Shown: positions 1 through 9,944, counted from the first letter of the stretch. The stretch is 32,115 nt of DNA from Candidatus Accumulibacter contiguus (GCF_012940005.1 NZ_SPMX01000076.1:1-32115), one strand, 5' to 3'. The notes: generated from the letters alone by a model not told the origin. Numbers and translations: made by a program.

Positions 1-421
1 AGTCGACAGCAAACACGCCGAGCCGACCCCCGCCGCCGCGACTCGCAGTCACACCGTTCGCAAGGGGGAAACACTGGCGCAGGTGGCGGACCGCTACGAC
101 ATGAGCGTCGCCGAACTGAAGCAGCTCAACAAGCTGCGTGGCGATCAGGTGAACGCTGGCGCCAAGCTGGCGGTGGCGGCGCCCGAGCCCAGCAGCAAAC
201 CGGCAGTCGCAGGCCCACGCACCGTCCTCGCGGAAGTCGACAGCAAACGTGCCGAGCCGACCCCCGTCGCCGCGACTCGCAGTCACACTGTTCGCAAAGG
301 GGAAACACTGGCGCAGGTGGCGGACCGCTACGACATGAGCGTCGCCGAACTGAAGCAGCTCAACAAGCTGCGTGGCGATCAGGTGAACGCTGGCGCCAAA
401 CTGGCGGTGGCGGCGCCCGAG
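1..421 (+). repeat. Two in-frame tandem copies of a 234-bp LysM unit
   Basis: Bases 1-187 recur at 235-421 with only a handful of substitutions, mostly silent. The period is 234 bp, or 78 codons, so each copy adds one LysM module plus linker. Identity stops at 421, where the linker becomes different. The first copy begins at the window edge, so there may be more copies to the left. The closeness of the copies implies recent duplication or ongoing gene conversion. Confidence 0.9.
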
Positions 422-751
422 CCAGCCAGCAAGATCCCGGCAGGAAAATCGCGAATCGATGTCGCCGAAATCGAGAGCCGGCAGGGCAAGGCCGACAGCC
501 GCCAGACACTGGCCAAGGCCGACGCCAGGCCTGGGAAGAAGACTGAAGAGTCATCAGACCATTCCCGGCAGGCCAGCAGGAAACAGACCAAGCTCGCGCA
601 ATACACGATCCGTCGTGGCGACACGCTGGTCTCGATCGCCAAGCAGTTCCGGGTCGAAAAGGATGATCTGCTGCGCTGGAACCGTATCCACGGCAACGAG
701 ATCAAGCCTGGACAGACGCTGACCATCCAGCTCGTGCAGAACACGCTGTAA
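2..751 (+). CDS. LysM-repeat protein, C-terminal part (probably lytic transglycosylase MltD)
   Basis: The reading frame is open from the left edge, so only the C-terminal 249 residues are present. Three LysM peptidoglycan-binding modules can be seen. Two are near-identical (HTVRKGETLAQVADRYDMSV type, about residues 16-58 and 94-136) and a third, more divergent one lies near the end (YTIRRGDTL ... IKPGQTLTI). Pro/Ala/Lys-rich linkers join them. LysM modules bind glycan strands, so the protein should act in the periplasm or cell envelope. Repeated C-terminal LysM modules after a catalytic domain are typical of the membrane-bound transglycosylase MltD, but the catalytic domain lies outside the window, so that name is inference. 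The GTG at 83 is an internal valine, not a start. A strong hairpin follows the stop. Confidence 0.8.
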   Translation, partial: VDSKHAEPTPAAATRSHTVRKGETLAQVADRYDMSVAELKQLNKLRGDQVNAGAKLAVAAPEPSSKPAVAGPRTVLAEVDSKRAEPTPVAATRSHTVRKGETLAQVADRYDMSVAELKQLNKLRGDQVNAGAKLAVAAPEPASKIPAGKSRIDVAEIESRQGKADSRQTLAKADARPGKKTEESSDHSRQASRKQTKLAQYTIRRGDTLVSIAKQFRVEKDDLLRWNRIHGNEIKPGQTLTIQLVQNTL

Positions 752-765
752 GTCACCCGTTCTCC

Positions 766-797
766 GACAAAGCGCCGCCGTGAGGCGGCGTTTTGTC
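766..797. terminator. Bidirectional rho-independent terminator
   Basis: Fourteen-base arms GACAAAGCGCCGCC and GGCGGCGTTTTGTC pair around a GTGA loop, with one wobble pair. The hairpin sits between the convergent ends of the LysM gene (stop at 751) and the ABC ATPase gene (stop at 809). A T-run in the right arm, and As in the left arm for the other strand, let it serve both transcripts. Confidence 0.85.
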
Positions 798-808
798 GTG
801 CACCTTGA

Positions 809-2836
809 CTATCGATACAGGTGACAGCGTACCGTATGCGTGGTCGACAGCGTGCTCGTCCCGGGATAGCGTTCGCGGCAGACGGCACTGGCCTGCCGGC
901 AACGCGGATGGAAATGGCAACCATCTGGTGGATTGGCCGGCGAGGGGATTTCTCCCGGCAAGCGGATGAACTCCGGTTGCTCGTCCAGACGCGGACTCGG
1001 CACGGCGGACAACAGGGCGCGCGTGTAAGGGTGCTGCGGTGAACGCAGCACTTCATCGACCGTTCCCTGCTCGACGATACGGCCCAGGTACATCACCGCC
1101 ACGGCGTGCGCCAGATGATCGACGACGGCGAAGTTGTGGGTGATGAACAGGTAGGCGAGCCCGAGATCGGCCTGCAAGTCGGCGAGCAGATTGAGAATCT
1201 GCGCCTGCACCGAAACGTCGAGCGCCGAGGTCGGCTCGTCGCAGACCACCAGGTCGGGCTGTACCGCCAGCGCGCGGGCAATCGCGATACGCTGCCGCTG
1301 CCCGCCGGAGAACTCGTGCGGGTAACGTCCGGCGGCCGCTGGATCGAGGCCCACCTGTTGCAGGACGGCAGCGATCGCCGCCGCGCGATCCGGCCGCTGC
1401 GGGTTGGTTCCCGGCATCGCCAGCGCGCGCATGCCCTCGCCGATGATCTCGCCGACGGCCATGCGCGGATTCAGTGAAGCGAAGGGGTCCTGGAAAATCA
1501 TCTGCAGGCGCCGGCGCAGCGGCCGCAGCTCGCGGCGCGACTGGCCGACGAGTTCCTGTCCCAGCAAGCGCACGCTGCCGCCGCTGGCCGGCAGCAGTTG
1601 CAGGATCGCCTTGCCGACCGTCGTCTTGCCGCAACCGGATTCGCCGACCAGCGCCAGCGTGCGGCCGCGCGCCAGTTCGAGCGAGACGCCGTCGACGGCG
1701 CGAACGTAGCCGACGGGACGCTGCAGAAGGCCGCGCCGGATCGGGAAATGCACGCACAGATCGGCCACCGCGAGCAGCGCGGGTGTGGCCAGGGTGCCGG
1801 TGGTGCTGGCGATCACCTTTTTGCTGCCGGTGCTGTGCACGCGGCCCTGTTCGTCATCGAGGTGGCAGCGGACGCGATGATCCGGACCCACCTCCCGCCA
1901 CTGCGGTGCTTCCTGGCGGCACAGATCCCAGGCGTGCGCACAGCGCGCGGCGAAGCGACAGCCGCCGGGCATGGCCGATAGTGGCGGCACCTGCCCGGGA
2001 ATCGTTTCCAGGCGGCCGCCACGCCGCGCCAGGTTGGGCAGGGCGGCGAACAGCTTCTGCGTATAGGGATGGCGTGGAGAGGCAAAGAAGGCAGCGCGCG
2101 GCGCCTCTTCGACGATCTCGCCGGCGTACATGACGCCGACGCGGGTCGCCATCTGCGCGACGACGCCGAGGTCGTGGGTGATCAGCAACATACCCATCGC
2201 CCGTTCGGCCTGCAAACGCCGCAGCAGTTCGAGGATCTGCGCCTGAATGGTGACGTCGAGCGCCGTCGTCGGCTCGTCGGCGATCAACAGGCACGGATTG
2301 CCGGCCAGCGCAACGGCAATCATCACCCGCTGTTTCATGCCGCCCGAGAGCTGGAAGGGATACTCGCCGAGGCGGCGTTCGGGGTCGGCAATGCCGACCG
2401 CCGTCAGCAGTTCGAGCGAACGCGCACGCATTGTCTGCCCAGCCAGACCGAGGTGGTGTTCGAGTACTTCGGCCATCTGGCGACCAACGGTCAACACCGG
2501 ATTGAGGCTGGTCGCCGGTTCCTGGAAGATCATCGCCATGCCGCCACCGCGAACGCCGCGCATATCGGCTTCCGGCAGCCGCAGCAGGTCACGGCCGGTG
2601 AATGATACTTCGCCGCCGAGAATCCGCCCGGCGGCCGGCAGCAGCCGCAGCAGTGCCAGCGCCGTCGCCGACTTGCCGCAACCGGACTCACCGAGCAGCG
2701 CCAGCGTCTCGCCGGCTGCGACCTCGAAAGCAATGCCTTCGACCGCCGCCAACAGCGAACGCCCGCTGGCAAAAGCGATCGAGAGATCACGCACTTCGAG
2801 CAAGCGTTTTTCGTTCACGGTGGTTTCCTGGCTCAT
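809..2836 (-). CDS. Peptide-type ABC transporter, fused double ATPase (YejF/OppDF-like)
   Basis: This 675-residue cytoplasmic protein contains two complete ABC nucleotide-binding domains in tandem and should power import through the two permeases encoded upstream. Domain 1 has Walker A GESGCGKS (about residues 49-56), signature LSGGMKQR and Walker [13 protein letters not shown]. Domain 2 has Walker A GESGCGKT (around residue 400), signature FSGGQRQR and Walker [13 protein letters not shown]. Each domain ends with the oligopeptide-transporter extension (HPYT..L..A.P, then a Cys-rich CRFAARC or CHFHPRC segment). E. coli YejF has the same fused layout but is shorter (about 530 residues); part of the extra length is the linker. 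The ATG at 2836 overlaps the permease stop as ATGA, indicating translational coupling; the open frame further upstream overlaps the permease gene and is not used. Substrate specificity cannot be read from the ATPase. Confidence 0.9.
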   Translation of the reverse strand: MSQETTVNEKRLLEVRDLSIAFASGRSLLAAVEGIAFEVAAGETLALLGESGCGKSATALALLRLLPAAGRILGGEVSFTGRDLLRLPEADMRGVRGGGMAMIFQEPATSLNPVLTVGRQMAEVLEHHLGLAGQTMRARSLELLTAVGIADPERRLGEYPFQLSGGMKQRVMIAVALAGNPCLLIADEPTTALDVTIQAQILELLRRLQAERAMGMLLITHDLGVVAQMATRVGVMYAGEIVEEAPRAAFFASPRHPYTQKLFAALPNLARRGGRLETIPGQVPPLSAMPGGCRFAARCAHAWDLCRQEAPQWREVGPDHRVRCHLDDEQGRVHSTGSKKVIASTTGTLATPALLAVADLCVHFPIRRGLLQRPVGYVRAVDGVSLELARGRTLALVGESGCGKTTVGKAILQLLPASGGSVRLLGQELVGQSRRELRPLRRRLQMIFQDPFASLNPRMAVGEIIGEGMRALAMPGTNPQRPDRAAAIAAVLQQVGLDPAAAGRYPHEFSGGQRQRIAIARALAVQPDLVVCDEPTSALDVSVQAQILNLLADLQADLGLAYLFITHNFAVVDHLAHAVAVMYLGRIVEQGTVDEVLRSPQHPYTRALLSAVPSPRLDEQPEFIRLPGEIPSPANPPDGCHFHPRCRQASAVCRERYPGTSTLSTTHTVRCHLYR

Positions 2837-4278
2837 GCCGACCCCGCCAGGCGGGGATCGAAAGCGTCGCGCATGGCGTCGGCCAGCAGGTTGGCTGCGA
2901 GCACCAGCGTGAACATGAAAACGAAAGCTGCCGCCAGCGACCACCACACCATCGGTTCGCGGGCCAGCTCCAGGCGGGCATTGTTGATCATCGTTCCGAA
3001 GCTGATCATCGTCGGATCGACGCCGATGCCGACGTAGGAAAGCACCGCCTCGGCGAGCACCAGGCTCGAAAAATCCATCACCAGCGCGATGATCACGATG
3101 TGCATCAGGTTGGGGAGGATGTGCCGCGCGATGATGCGCAGGTCGGAAACACCAAAGGCCTGCGCCGCCTGGATGTACTCGAGTTCGCGCAGCTTCAGCG
3201 TCTCGCCGCGCAGCAGGCGGCACAGCCCGGTCCAACTGGTCACCCCGAGAATGCAGCAGAGTGCCAGCAGGCGCAGGTCGGCGCGCTCGGCGGCAGTCGC
3301 AAACCATTGCGGATGCGTGTCGATCAGCACCTGCATCATCAGCACCGCGGCGGCGATCAGCAGCACGCCGGGAATCGAACTCAAGGTCGTGTACAGGTAC
3401 TGGATCAGGTCATCGATCCAGCCGCGGAAGTAGCCGGCGACGATGCCGAGAAAGATCGCCACCGGCAGCATCACCAGCGTCGTCACCAGGCCGATGACCA
3501 GGGCCGTGCGAACGCTCTTGAGCACCTGATAAAGGACGTCCTGGCCGACCTTGTCGGTGCCGAAGACGTGGTAATCGCTGGCCAGAATCGCCAGCGGCAG
3601 GCCGCACAGCAGCAGCGCGGCGATCGCGGCGAGCACCGCATTGCAGGCCAGATCACTCTCGTTGTGCCAGATGCGCCGCCACGCTTGCCGGTGCGAGCAG
3701 TTCTGGCGACGCGCCAGGAGAGCCGCGGTGGCTGCCGCCAGCATCCACCAGACGAGCATTGCGAGGCCGAGCGCGCGCAATACGCGTTCAGCGACGTCGG
3801 CATCGCGGCGTGCCTCGTCGCTACCCAGATGCGCGCCGCCATGCTTCAGCCGCGGGTAGTCGCGGCTTTGCCGAAGCTGGCCATCGGCATCGCGGATCTC
3901 GATCGATTCCTTGGCGTGCGCACGCGTCGCCAGAGGTTCCGAATAGGTTTTTTCGGTACGCGTGCGCAGCGGCGTCAGGAGGAAGTCGAGCAGCGACAGC
4001 ACTTCGACGGAATAGACCGCAGTTTTCTCGCTGCTGGTGCCGGTGCCGCGGCCGGCGCTATCTTCGAGGCGCGGCCGATAGTGGAGCGAATCGAGCAGGC
4101 CGATGCAGACGAAGACCAGCAATACCGTTGCCGATGCCATTCCCGCCCGGCTCCGGCCGACCCGCTGCCAGGCGGCGCGCAACAGCGGATTGCGCCGGGA
4201 GAGCCAGCCGAGCACGCTCGCCGCCAGTACCAGCAGCCAGATCAGCACGTCCGACCAGAGTACGACAGGTGTCATCAT
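2833..4278 (-). CDS. Peptide-type ABC transporter permease (YejE/DppC-like) with a large periplasmic insert
   Basis: This 481-residue inner-membrane permease is the second of the transporter pair. The C-terminal half is a classic binding-protein-dependent permease domain with the cytoplasmic EAA-type loop ([20 protein letters not shown]) that contacts the ATPase. It ends in a typical DppC-like tail ([16 protein letters not shown]). E. coli YejE has about 340 residues. The excess here is an additional N-terminal hydrophobic segment and a polar stretch of roughly 110 residues (about 65-175) between early membrane segments, probably periplasmic. Two adjacent ATGs are possible starts; the first (4278) overlaps the preceding stop as ATGA and is chosen. 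The stop overlaps the ATPase start in the same way. Function as a permease is secure; the role of the insert is unknown. Confidence 0.88.
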   Translation of the reverse strand: MMTPVVLWSDVLIWLLVLAASVLGWLSRRNPLLRAAWQRVGRSRAGMASATVLLVFVCIGLLDSLHYRPRLEDSAGRGTGTSSEKTAVYSVEVLSLLDFLLTPLRTRTEKTYSEPLATRAHAKESIEIRDADGQLRQSRDYPRLKHGGAHLGSDEARRDADVAERVLRALGLAMLVWWMLAAATAALLARRQNCSHRQAWRRIWHNESDLACNAVLAAIAALLLCGLPLAILASDYHVFGTDKVGQDVLYQVLKSVRTALVIGLVTTLVMLPVAIFLGIVAGYFRGWIDDLIQYLYTTLSSIPGVLLIAAAVLMMQVLIDTHPQWFATAAERADLRLLALCCILGVTSWTGLCRLLRGETLKLRELEYIQAAQAFGVSDLRIIARHILPNLMHIVIIALVMDFSSLVLAEAVLSYVGIGVDPTMISFGTMINNARLELAREPMVWWSLAAAFVFMFTLVLAANLLADAMRDAFDPRLAGSA

Positions 4279-5252
4279 TGGAAGCGAATCCGCGGGTCGA
4301 CGAGAGTGTAGGAGAGATCGGTGAGGATCAGTCCGACGATGTACAACACCGAGCCGATGAACACCATCGCGCGCACGACGGCGAAGTCCTGCGCGTTGAT
4401 CGCGTCGATGGTGTAACTGCCGAGGCCGGGGATGCCGAAGAACGATTCGGTGAGCAGCGAGCCCATGAACAGCAGTGGAATCACCACCACCACGCCGGTC
4501 AGGATCGGAATCATGGCGTTCTGCAGGACATGCCGGAAGAGCACGGCCGCTTCGGCAAGCCCCTTGGCACGCGCGGTGCGGACGTAGTCCTTGGAGATTT
4601 CCTCGAGGAAGATCGTGCGGTACCAGCGCGTCGAGGAACCGATGCCGGAGATGACGCCGATCAGCACCGGCAGGATCAGGAACTTCCAGGCTTCGAGGCC
4701 GCCGCCATAACCCGAGATCGGCACCAGCCGCCAGAGCTTGCTGACCAGATACTGGCCGCCGATGATGTAGAAGAGGCCCGAGATCGACATCATCGCGACG
4801 CACAGGACGACGCCCCAGAAATCGAGATAGCTGGCACGGAAGAAGGTCAGCAGCAAGGCAAACGAGACCGTCACCAGCAGGCCGAGAATGAAGGTCGGCA
4901 GGGCGATGGCCAGCGACGGGCCCATCCGCGAGACGATTTCCCTGGCAATGTCGCGACCGTCCTCGGCGCGCCCGAAATCGGCGGCGAACATGCGCGCCGA
5001 CTTGGCGAAGAAGATGGTATCGGTGAACACCGCACTGCCGGTGGCCGCCGGGTTGATGAACAGCGGCTTGTCGTAACCGCGTTCGGCTTTCCAGCGCTCG
5101 ATGGCTTCCGGCGTCACGCGCTTGACGCCAAGCTGCATGCGTGCCATGTCGTCGGGCGTGTTGACCACGAAGAACAGCGCGAAGGTGATCAGGTTGACGC
5201 CGATCAGGATCGGCACCGCGTAGAGCAGACGGCGAATGAGATAGGCAAGCAT
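4275..5252 (-). CDS. Peptide-type ABC transporter permease (YejB/DppB-like)
   Basis: This is a 325-residue inner-membrane permease. The N-terminus MLAYLIRRLLYAVPILIGV is the usual first segment of DppB/YejB proteins, followed by a periplasmic loop of about 130 residues and a cluster of membrane helices. The EAA loop is visible as DYVRTARAKGLAEAAVLFRH, and the C-terminus reads [16 protein letters not shown], a family hallmark. The gene lies 40 bp downstream of the binding-protein gene and overlaps the second permease by ATGA. The three remaining genes are therefore probably translated as one coupled unit. Length is slightly below E. coli YejB (364). Confidence 0.9.
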   Translation of the reverse strand: MLAYLIRRLLYAVPILIGVNLITFALFFVVNTPDDMARMQLGVKRVTPEAIERWKAERGYDKPLFINPAATGSAVFTDTIFFAKSARMFAADFGRAEDGRDIAREIVSRMGPSLAIALPTFILGLLVTVSFALLLTFFRASYLDFWGVVLCVAMMSISGLFYIIGGQYLVSKLWRLVPISGYGGGLEAWKFLILPVLIGVISGIGSSTRWYRTIFLEEISKDYVRTARAKGLAEAAVLFRHVLQNAMIPILTGVVVVIPLLFMGSLLTESFFGIPGLGSYTIDAINAQDFAVVRAMVFIGSVLYIVGLILTDLSYTLVDPRIRFQ

Positions 5253-5292
5253 GGTTATCGTGAAAGTGGCTGTGGCGGGGTCATCAACGGAT

Positions 5293-7462
5293 TCATCCGC
5301 GTGCCGTACTGCGCTCGCGGCGGCGATAGCCGAGCGCCGCCGGCAGGAGCACGGCCAGGAGCAGAACGGCCATTGCCGCCAGCGGCCAGAGTACCGGTCG
5401 ATTCCATTCCTGCCGCAAGCGCTGCCGCTCGGCGACGTCGATACGCTGGTATTTCAGCGTATTGTGGCCGACCTCGGTCGGTTTGCGATTCTTGAGCCAG
5501 ACATGGCTCAGCGTATAACTCGTCGGGTGAAAGCCGTAGATCCACGGCGCATCGTGCTGCAGCAGCGCTACCGCCTGGCGGATGATCGCCAGCCTCTCGA
5601 CGCCTTGCGGTCCCTCGCTCTCCAGGTTCTTCATCTGTTCGAACAGTTGGTCGAACGCCGGGTTGGCATAGTTGGAGGCGTTCTCGCCGCCCTTGGCGAC
5701 CTTGCTTTCGCGGCTGGCGAGCAGGAACAGGAAGTTTTCTGGGTCCGGATAATCGGCGTTCCAGCCCAGGTAGTAAAGCTGCACCGCACCCTTGCGGACC
5801 TTCTCCTGGAAGCGGTTGAAGTCGGTCGAGCGAACCACGAGCTGAATGTCGAGCTTGGCGAACTGGCGCGTCAGCCAGTCGAGTCGCGACTTGTCGCCCA
5901 TGCCCCCGCTCGTGGTATCGAGATTCAGCACCAGCGGCTCGCCGGTGCTGGCATGGCGGCCATTCGGCCAGCCGGCTTCGGCGAGCAGTTTCTTCGCCAC
6001 TTCGAGCGGTTTGCGCCGCGCCTGTCCGTCGACCCAGTCGTAGACTACCGGGTTGATGCCCGCTTCACCCTCGACATGACCGAAGATTCCCGGCGGCAGC
6101 GGGCCATTCGCGGCAATACCCCGGCCGTTCATGAAGATCGAGATGAATTCCTCCTGGTCGATGGCGATCGACAGCGCCTGGCGCAGCTTCGTCTGCTCTT
6201 CTGCAAGGCCACCGACGACCGGGTCGAGCATGTTGAAACCCATGTAGAAGATCGAAGCGCGCACGCTGGTCAGCAGGCGAATCCCCTTGCCGCGCATCTC
6301 GTCACTCAATTGCACGTCGCCGCCGACGCCGAGCCGAACCGCCTGATCGAAGCTGTCGGAGGAAATCCCAGAGGCGTCGTAATAGCCCTGCAGGAACTTG
6401 TTCCAGTAGGGAATGCTCTCCTTTTCACGCGAGAAGACCGCCTGGTCGATGAACGGCAGCGCCTTGCCGCAGTCGGCCAGCAACCCGTCGGTCTGGTCTT
6501 CTGGGTCGCCCTGGCAGGGATAGGCCTCGCCATGGAAGTTCGGGTTGCGTTCGAGGAGCATGCGGCTGTTCGGATTGTTCTGCGTCAGCATGAACGGGCC
6601 GGTGCCGACCGGATACCAGTCGAGGGTCAGGTTCTTCGCGGCCATTCCGGGTTGATGGTAGAAACGGTCGACCTCGCGCGGCACCGGCGCGAAGAAGGGC
6701 ATCGCCAGCCAGTACACGAACTGCGGATACTTGCCGCGCAGGGTGATGCGATAGGTATGGCGGTCGACCCGCGTGACGCCGCTGAGCGCAAAGCGGTCGA
6801 GATCGATCCAGGCGTCGGGTGGCAGCGTCCTGGCCTCTGCCTGCAGCGCGGCGCCGAGTTCGCGCAGGCCGACGATGCGCTCGGCCATCATCCCGAAGAT
6901 CGGCGAATGCAGGCGTGGATGCGCGAGGCGCTTGATCTCGTAGATGTAATCGTCGGCGACCAGCTCGCGACTGGCCGTCATTCTGAAATCGGCAATCGTC
7001 TCGATGCCGCGCAGTTGTTCGCTGTCGAGATCCCGATACAGCGGCTGGCCGGTGGCATCGCTGGCAAAGGCCGGATGCGGTTGATAACGGATGCCGGGGC
7101 GAAGGCGAATCTCGTAGACACTGTGCGCGATTGCTTCTGCCGGTGCAGTGGCCGGCAGTTCGCGACCGCTGTCGTCGTAATAACGCGGCGCCGGCACGGC
7201 ATCACTGGTCAGGGGGATCAGTGTGTACGGTCGCTTCAGGTAATGGTATTGCAGCGGCGGCTCGTAGATCTGTGCGGTGAAGGTGATTTCATCCTCGGTA
7301 TAGGACTGCACCGGGTCGAGATGCTTGGGCCGCTCGGTGAATGCCGAGTAGAGGATGTTCTGGCCGCGCTCGGCGCGCGGATAGGGGTCATTCTGCTCGC
7401 TCCCACAGGCCGTGAGCAGGAGCAGCAGCGACAGGAGAAAGGGGAAGCGAAAAAAAAGGCAT
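5293..7462 (-). CDS. ABC transporter substrate-binding lipoprotein, family 5 (start needs a one-base correction)
   Basis: This extracytoplasmic solute-binding protein of the DppA/OppA/YejA class has about 720 residues and is the first gene of the transporter operon. After a hydrophobic leader the lipobox LTAC is followed by GSEQND, so the mature protein should be lipid-anchored. The body has the family-5 pattern (early FTAQIYEPPL segment, VGTGPFMLTQNNPN, internal peptide-pocket repeats). Unusually, it ends in a hydrophobic helix (WPLAAMAVLLLAVLLPAALG) followed by RRRERS, like a second membrane anchor. The only suitable ATG, at 7462, is one base out of frame because eight Ts follow (7450-7457 on the plus strand). 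With seven Ts the leader would read MPFFRFPFLLSLLLLLTAC. In-frame alternative starts would lie too far upstream for a signal peptide. Confidence 0.8.
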
Positions 7463-7835
7463 GGGCCGAAGTGTAGCGCGAAGTGGGCAGCTCTGCTGCC
7501 GAACCGATGGCCACTGGCCGTGCTGCTGGGGACACTCGGCAGGACGGGCCATGGCCGACATGCGGACACGCCGATTGCGTCACCTCCCGTCAATACCGGG
7601 ATCAGCGACATGAAGGTGGTGGTGGATGCAGAGCACAGCACAGCTACTACCCTGACCTCCTGGTCAGCTGCGTTCGATGGCCTGGTAAAGCAGGCGCCTT
7701 GAGGTCCGGCAGTCGCCAGAGCAGGTGCACAGGCGGCCATGAATCGCCGGCTCAGGCAGCAATTCCTTTATAATGCGCGGGTTAAGATGATCCAGAAACA
7801 CGGCAATTTTAGCCAACTTTAGTTACGGAGAACTC
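7463..7835. other. Divergent intergenic region between the transporter operon and fabI
   Basis: About 370 bases have no convincing gene. Both neighbours are transcribed outwards, so both promoters should lie here. Seen in it: a TATAAT for fabI at 7769-7774, and a small inverted repeat CTGACC-TCCT-GGTCAG at 7652-7667 that could be an operator. I could not find a clear promoter for the transporter operon. Confidence 0.5.
7769..7774 (+). promoter_or_regulatory. -10 element (TATAAT) of the fabI promoter
   Basis: A perfect TATAAT lies 61 bases upstream of the fabI ATG. No good -35 match is visible at 16-18 bases spacing. A GGAG ribosome-binding site precedes the ATG at a suitable distance. Confidence 0.5.
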
Positions 7836-8635
7836 ATGGGATTCCTCGCAGACAAGCGCATCCTGATCACTGGCGTGCTGTCGAAACACTCGATCGCCTA
7901 CGGCATTGCCAGGGCCTGTCACCGCGAAGGCGCGCAACTGGCTCTCACCTATCAGAACGATCGTTTCAAGGATCGCGTCGCCAAATTCGCCAAAGAATTC
8001 GACAGCACCCTCGTCTACCCCTGTGATGTCTCAGACGACGCCGCGATCGAACAGGTTTTCGCCGATCTTGCCGAAGCATGGGAAGGCTCGACGGTCTCGT
8101 GCATTCGATCGCCTACGCCCCCAGCGAAGCCATCGAAGGCGATTTTCTCGCCGGCATCACCCGCGACGCCTTCCGCATCGCGCATGATGTGTCGTCTTAC
8201 AGCTACCCGGCGCTCGCCAAGGCTGCCCGGCCAATGCTCCTGAAAGGCAGCAAGCCAGCCTTGCTTGCACTCTCCTACCTCGGCGCCGAGCGCACCATGC
8301 CCAACTACAACACCATGGGCCTCGCCAAAGCCAGCCTCGAAGCCGCCACCCGCTACCTCGCCTTCTGCCTCGGTCCACAGGGAATCCGTGCCAACGCCAT
8401 CTCGGCCGGCCCGATCAAGACGCTGGCCGCTTCAGGCGTTGGCAACTTCTCGCGCTTGCTCGCCTACAACGCGCACAACGCACCGCTGCGCCGCAACATC
8501 ACCATCGACGAAGTCGGCAACGCCGCCGCCTTCATGCTCTCCGACCTCGCCAGTGGCATTACCGGCGAGATCATGTATGTCGATGGCGGACTGAACACCA
8601 CGGCGCTCGGCAATCCGGAGCCGCTGCCGGGGTGA
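7836..8635 (+). CDS. fabI: Enoyl-[acyl-carrier-protein] reductase (NADH) FabI, frameshifted in this sequence
   Basis: FabI performs the last step of each fatty-acid elongation cycle, reducing trans-2-enoyl-ACP with NADH in the cytoplasm. The N-terminal part (7836 to about 8087) matches FabI well: [17 protein letters not shown] dinucleotide site and [12 protein letters not shown]. The remainder continues in the next frame with [12 protein letters not shown], the catalytic Tyr-x6-Lys segment ([13 protein letters not shown]), [15 protein letters not shown] and YVDGG. The switch falls at GGAAGGCTCGAC (8081-8092), where family members read W-x-G-L-D-G. One C missing at 8087 explains it, and adding it gives a 266-residue protein of normal length. 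A sequence error is likelier than a true null, since fabI is usually essential; a real pseudogene with a second reductase elsewhere cannot be excluded. Confidence 0.9.
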
Positions 8636-8709
8636 ATGGCGGGTGGGGTGGCCGCCGCGAGGGCCTCGAGCTTAACGTGGCGCCATGAGGCTCAGGGCCG
8701 GATTCGTGG

Positions 8710-8738
8710 ATTCGTGAGTCGCTGACGCGACTTTCACA
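8710..8738. repeat. Intergenic repeat, partial copy (AGTCGC/GCGACT hairpin end)
   Basis: ATTCGTGAGTCGCTGACGCG and the following ACTTTCACA match the 3' end of the larger intergenic repeats near 22750 and 29040, with one change from the latter. AGTCGC and GCGACT form a 6-bp stem around TGAC, no T-run follows. It lies between fabI and the aminotransferase gene; the 5' part of the repeat is absent here. Confidence 0.7.
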
Positions 8739-8786
8739 TTACACTACTTACTTCCTCACTCGTTACCGCGCCCGGCGCGGATCGCC

Positions 8787-9944
8787 ATGCGCCAGTCATC
8801 CGTCGGCATCGACTCGAAGCTGCCCCAGGTCGGGACCACCATCTTTACCGTGATGTCGAAACTCGCCGCCGACTGTGGCGCGATCAATCTCTCGCAGGGC
8901 TTTCCCGATTTCCAGGCCGATCCCTCATTGTTCGACGCGACCGCGCGCGCGATGCGCGAAGGACGCAATCAATATCCGCCGATGGCCGGTGTCCCCGAGT
9001 TGCGCTCGGCGATCGCCGACAAGGTGGAAGCGTTGTACGGGGCGAGCTACGACGTCGACAGCGAAATCACCGTCACCGCAGGTGCGACGCAGGCGATCTT
9101 CACCGCGATCGCGGCCTTTGTACGTGCTGGCGACGAGGTCATCGTCTTCGAACCGGTCTATGACAGCTATCTGCCGGCGATCGAAACGGTCGGCGGCAAG
9201 GCGGTGTATGCTGCGCTCGGTTTCCCGGATTACCGGCCGGACTGGCAGCAGGTGCGTTCGCTGATCAGTCCGCAGACGCGCATGATCCTCATCAATTCGC
9301 CGCACAATCCAACCGGCAGCCTGCTTGCTGCCGACGACCTCGATCAGTTGGCTGCGCTGACCCGTGATACCGACATCGTTGTGCTCTCCGATGAGGTCTA
9401 CGAACACATCGTTTTCGATGGCGTGCAGCATCAGAGCGTTGCTGCGCATCCGGAACTGGCGGCGCGCGGCATCATCGTTTCGTCTTTCGGCAAGACCTTT
9501 CACATCACCGGCTGGAAGATCGGCTACGTTCTCGGCGCCGCTGCCTTGATGGGCGAATTCCGCAAGGTGCATCAGTTCAACGTGTTTACGGTCAATACGC
9601 CATGCCAGCTCGGGATCGCCGAATACCTGCGCGACGCTGCACGCTACCTCGGTCTGGCGGCGTTCTACGAAGGCAAACGCGAGTTCTTTCGCAGCCAGTT
9701 GCATGGCTCGCGCTTCGAACTGCTGCCTTGCCGCGGCAGCTATTTTCAACTCGCTCGTTATGGCGCGATCAGCGACCTGCCGGACCGCGAGTTTGCCCGC
9801 TGGCTGACCTGCGAGGCGGGAGTGGCAGCGATCCCGGTGTCGGCTTTTCATCACGACGGTCGCGACGAGCGCGTCGTGCGCTTCTGCTTTGCCAAGCAGG
9901 AGGCGACCCTGGCCGCCGCCGGTGCAAGGCTGCGTAGCCTGTAA
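8787..9944 (+). CDS. ybdL: Methionine aminotransferase, YbdL-like (PLP, class I/II)
   Basis: This 385-residue cytoplasmic fold-type I aminotransferase closely follows E. coli YbdL (386 residues) over its whole length: [18 protein letters not shown] near the start, [29 protein letters not shown] and the C-terminal [11 protein letters not shown]. The PLP-binding lysine is K236 in [12 protein letters not shown]. The family transfers amino groups from methionine, and to a lesser degree Phe, Tyr or His, to 2-oxo acids. A role in recycling 4-methylthio-2-oxobutyrate in methionine salvage is possible, but no salvage genes are adjacent. The ATG at 8787 lacks a good ribosome-binding site but gives the family length. 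It stands alone between fabI and mscL. Confidence 0.88.
   Translation: MRQSSVGIDSKLPQVGTTIFTVMSKLAADCGAINLSQGFPDFQADPSLFDATARAMREGRNQYPPMAGVPELRSAIADKVEALYGASYDVDSEITVTAGATQAIFTAIAAFVRAGDEVIVFEPVYDSYLPAIETVGGKAVYAALGFPDYRPDWQQVRSLISPQTRMILINSPHNPTGSLLAADDLDQLAALTRDTDIVVLSDEVYEHIVFDGVQHQSVAAHPELAARGIIVSSFGKTFHITGWKIGYVLGAAALMGEFRKVHQFNVFTVNTPCQLGIAEYLRDAARYLGLAAFYEGKREFFRSQLHGSRFELLPCRGSYFQLARYGAISDLPDREFARWLTCEAGVAAIPVSAFHHDGRDERVVRFCFAKQEATLAAAGARLRSL

Noticed and set aside
2602-5495. Plus-strand open frames of about 570 codons over the permease genes
   Set aside because: Both permeases on the minus strand have EAA loops and proper ATGA overlaps; the plus frames are polar low-complexity shadows.
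5251-7476. 741-codon plus-strand open frame opposite the binding protein gene
   Set aside because: The minus strand carries a clear family-5 binding protein with a lipobox. The plus frame reads as His/Arg/Glu-rich mirror sequence with no recognisable domain.
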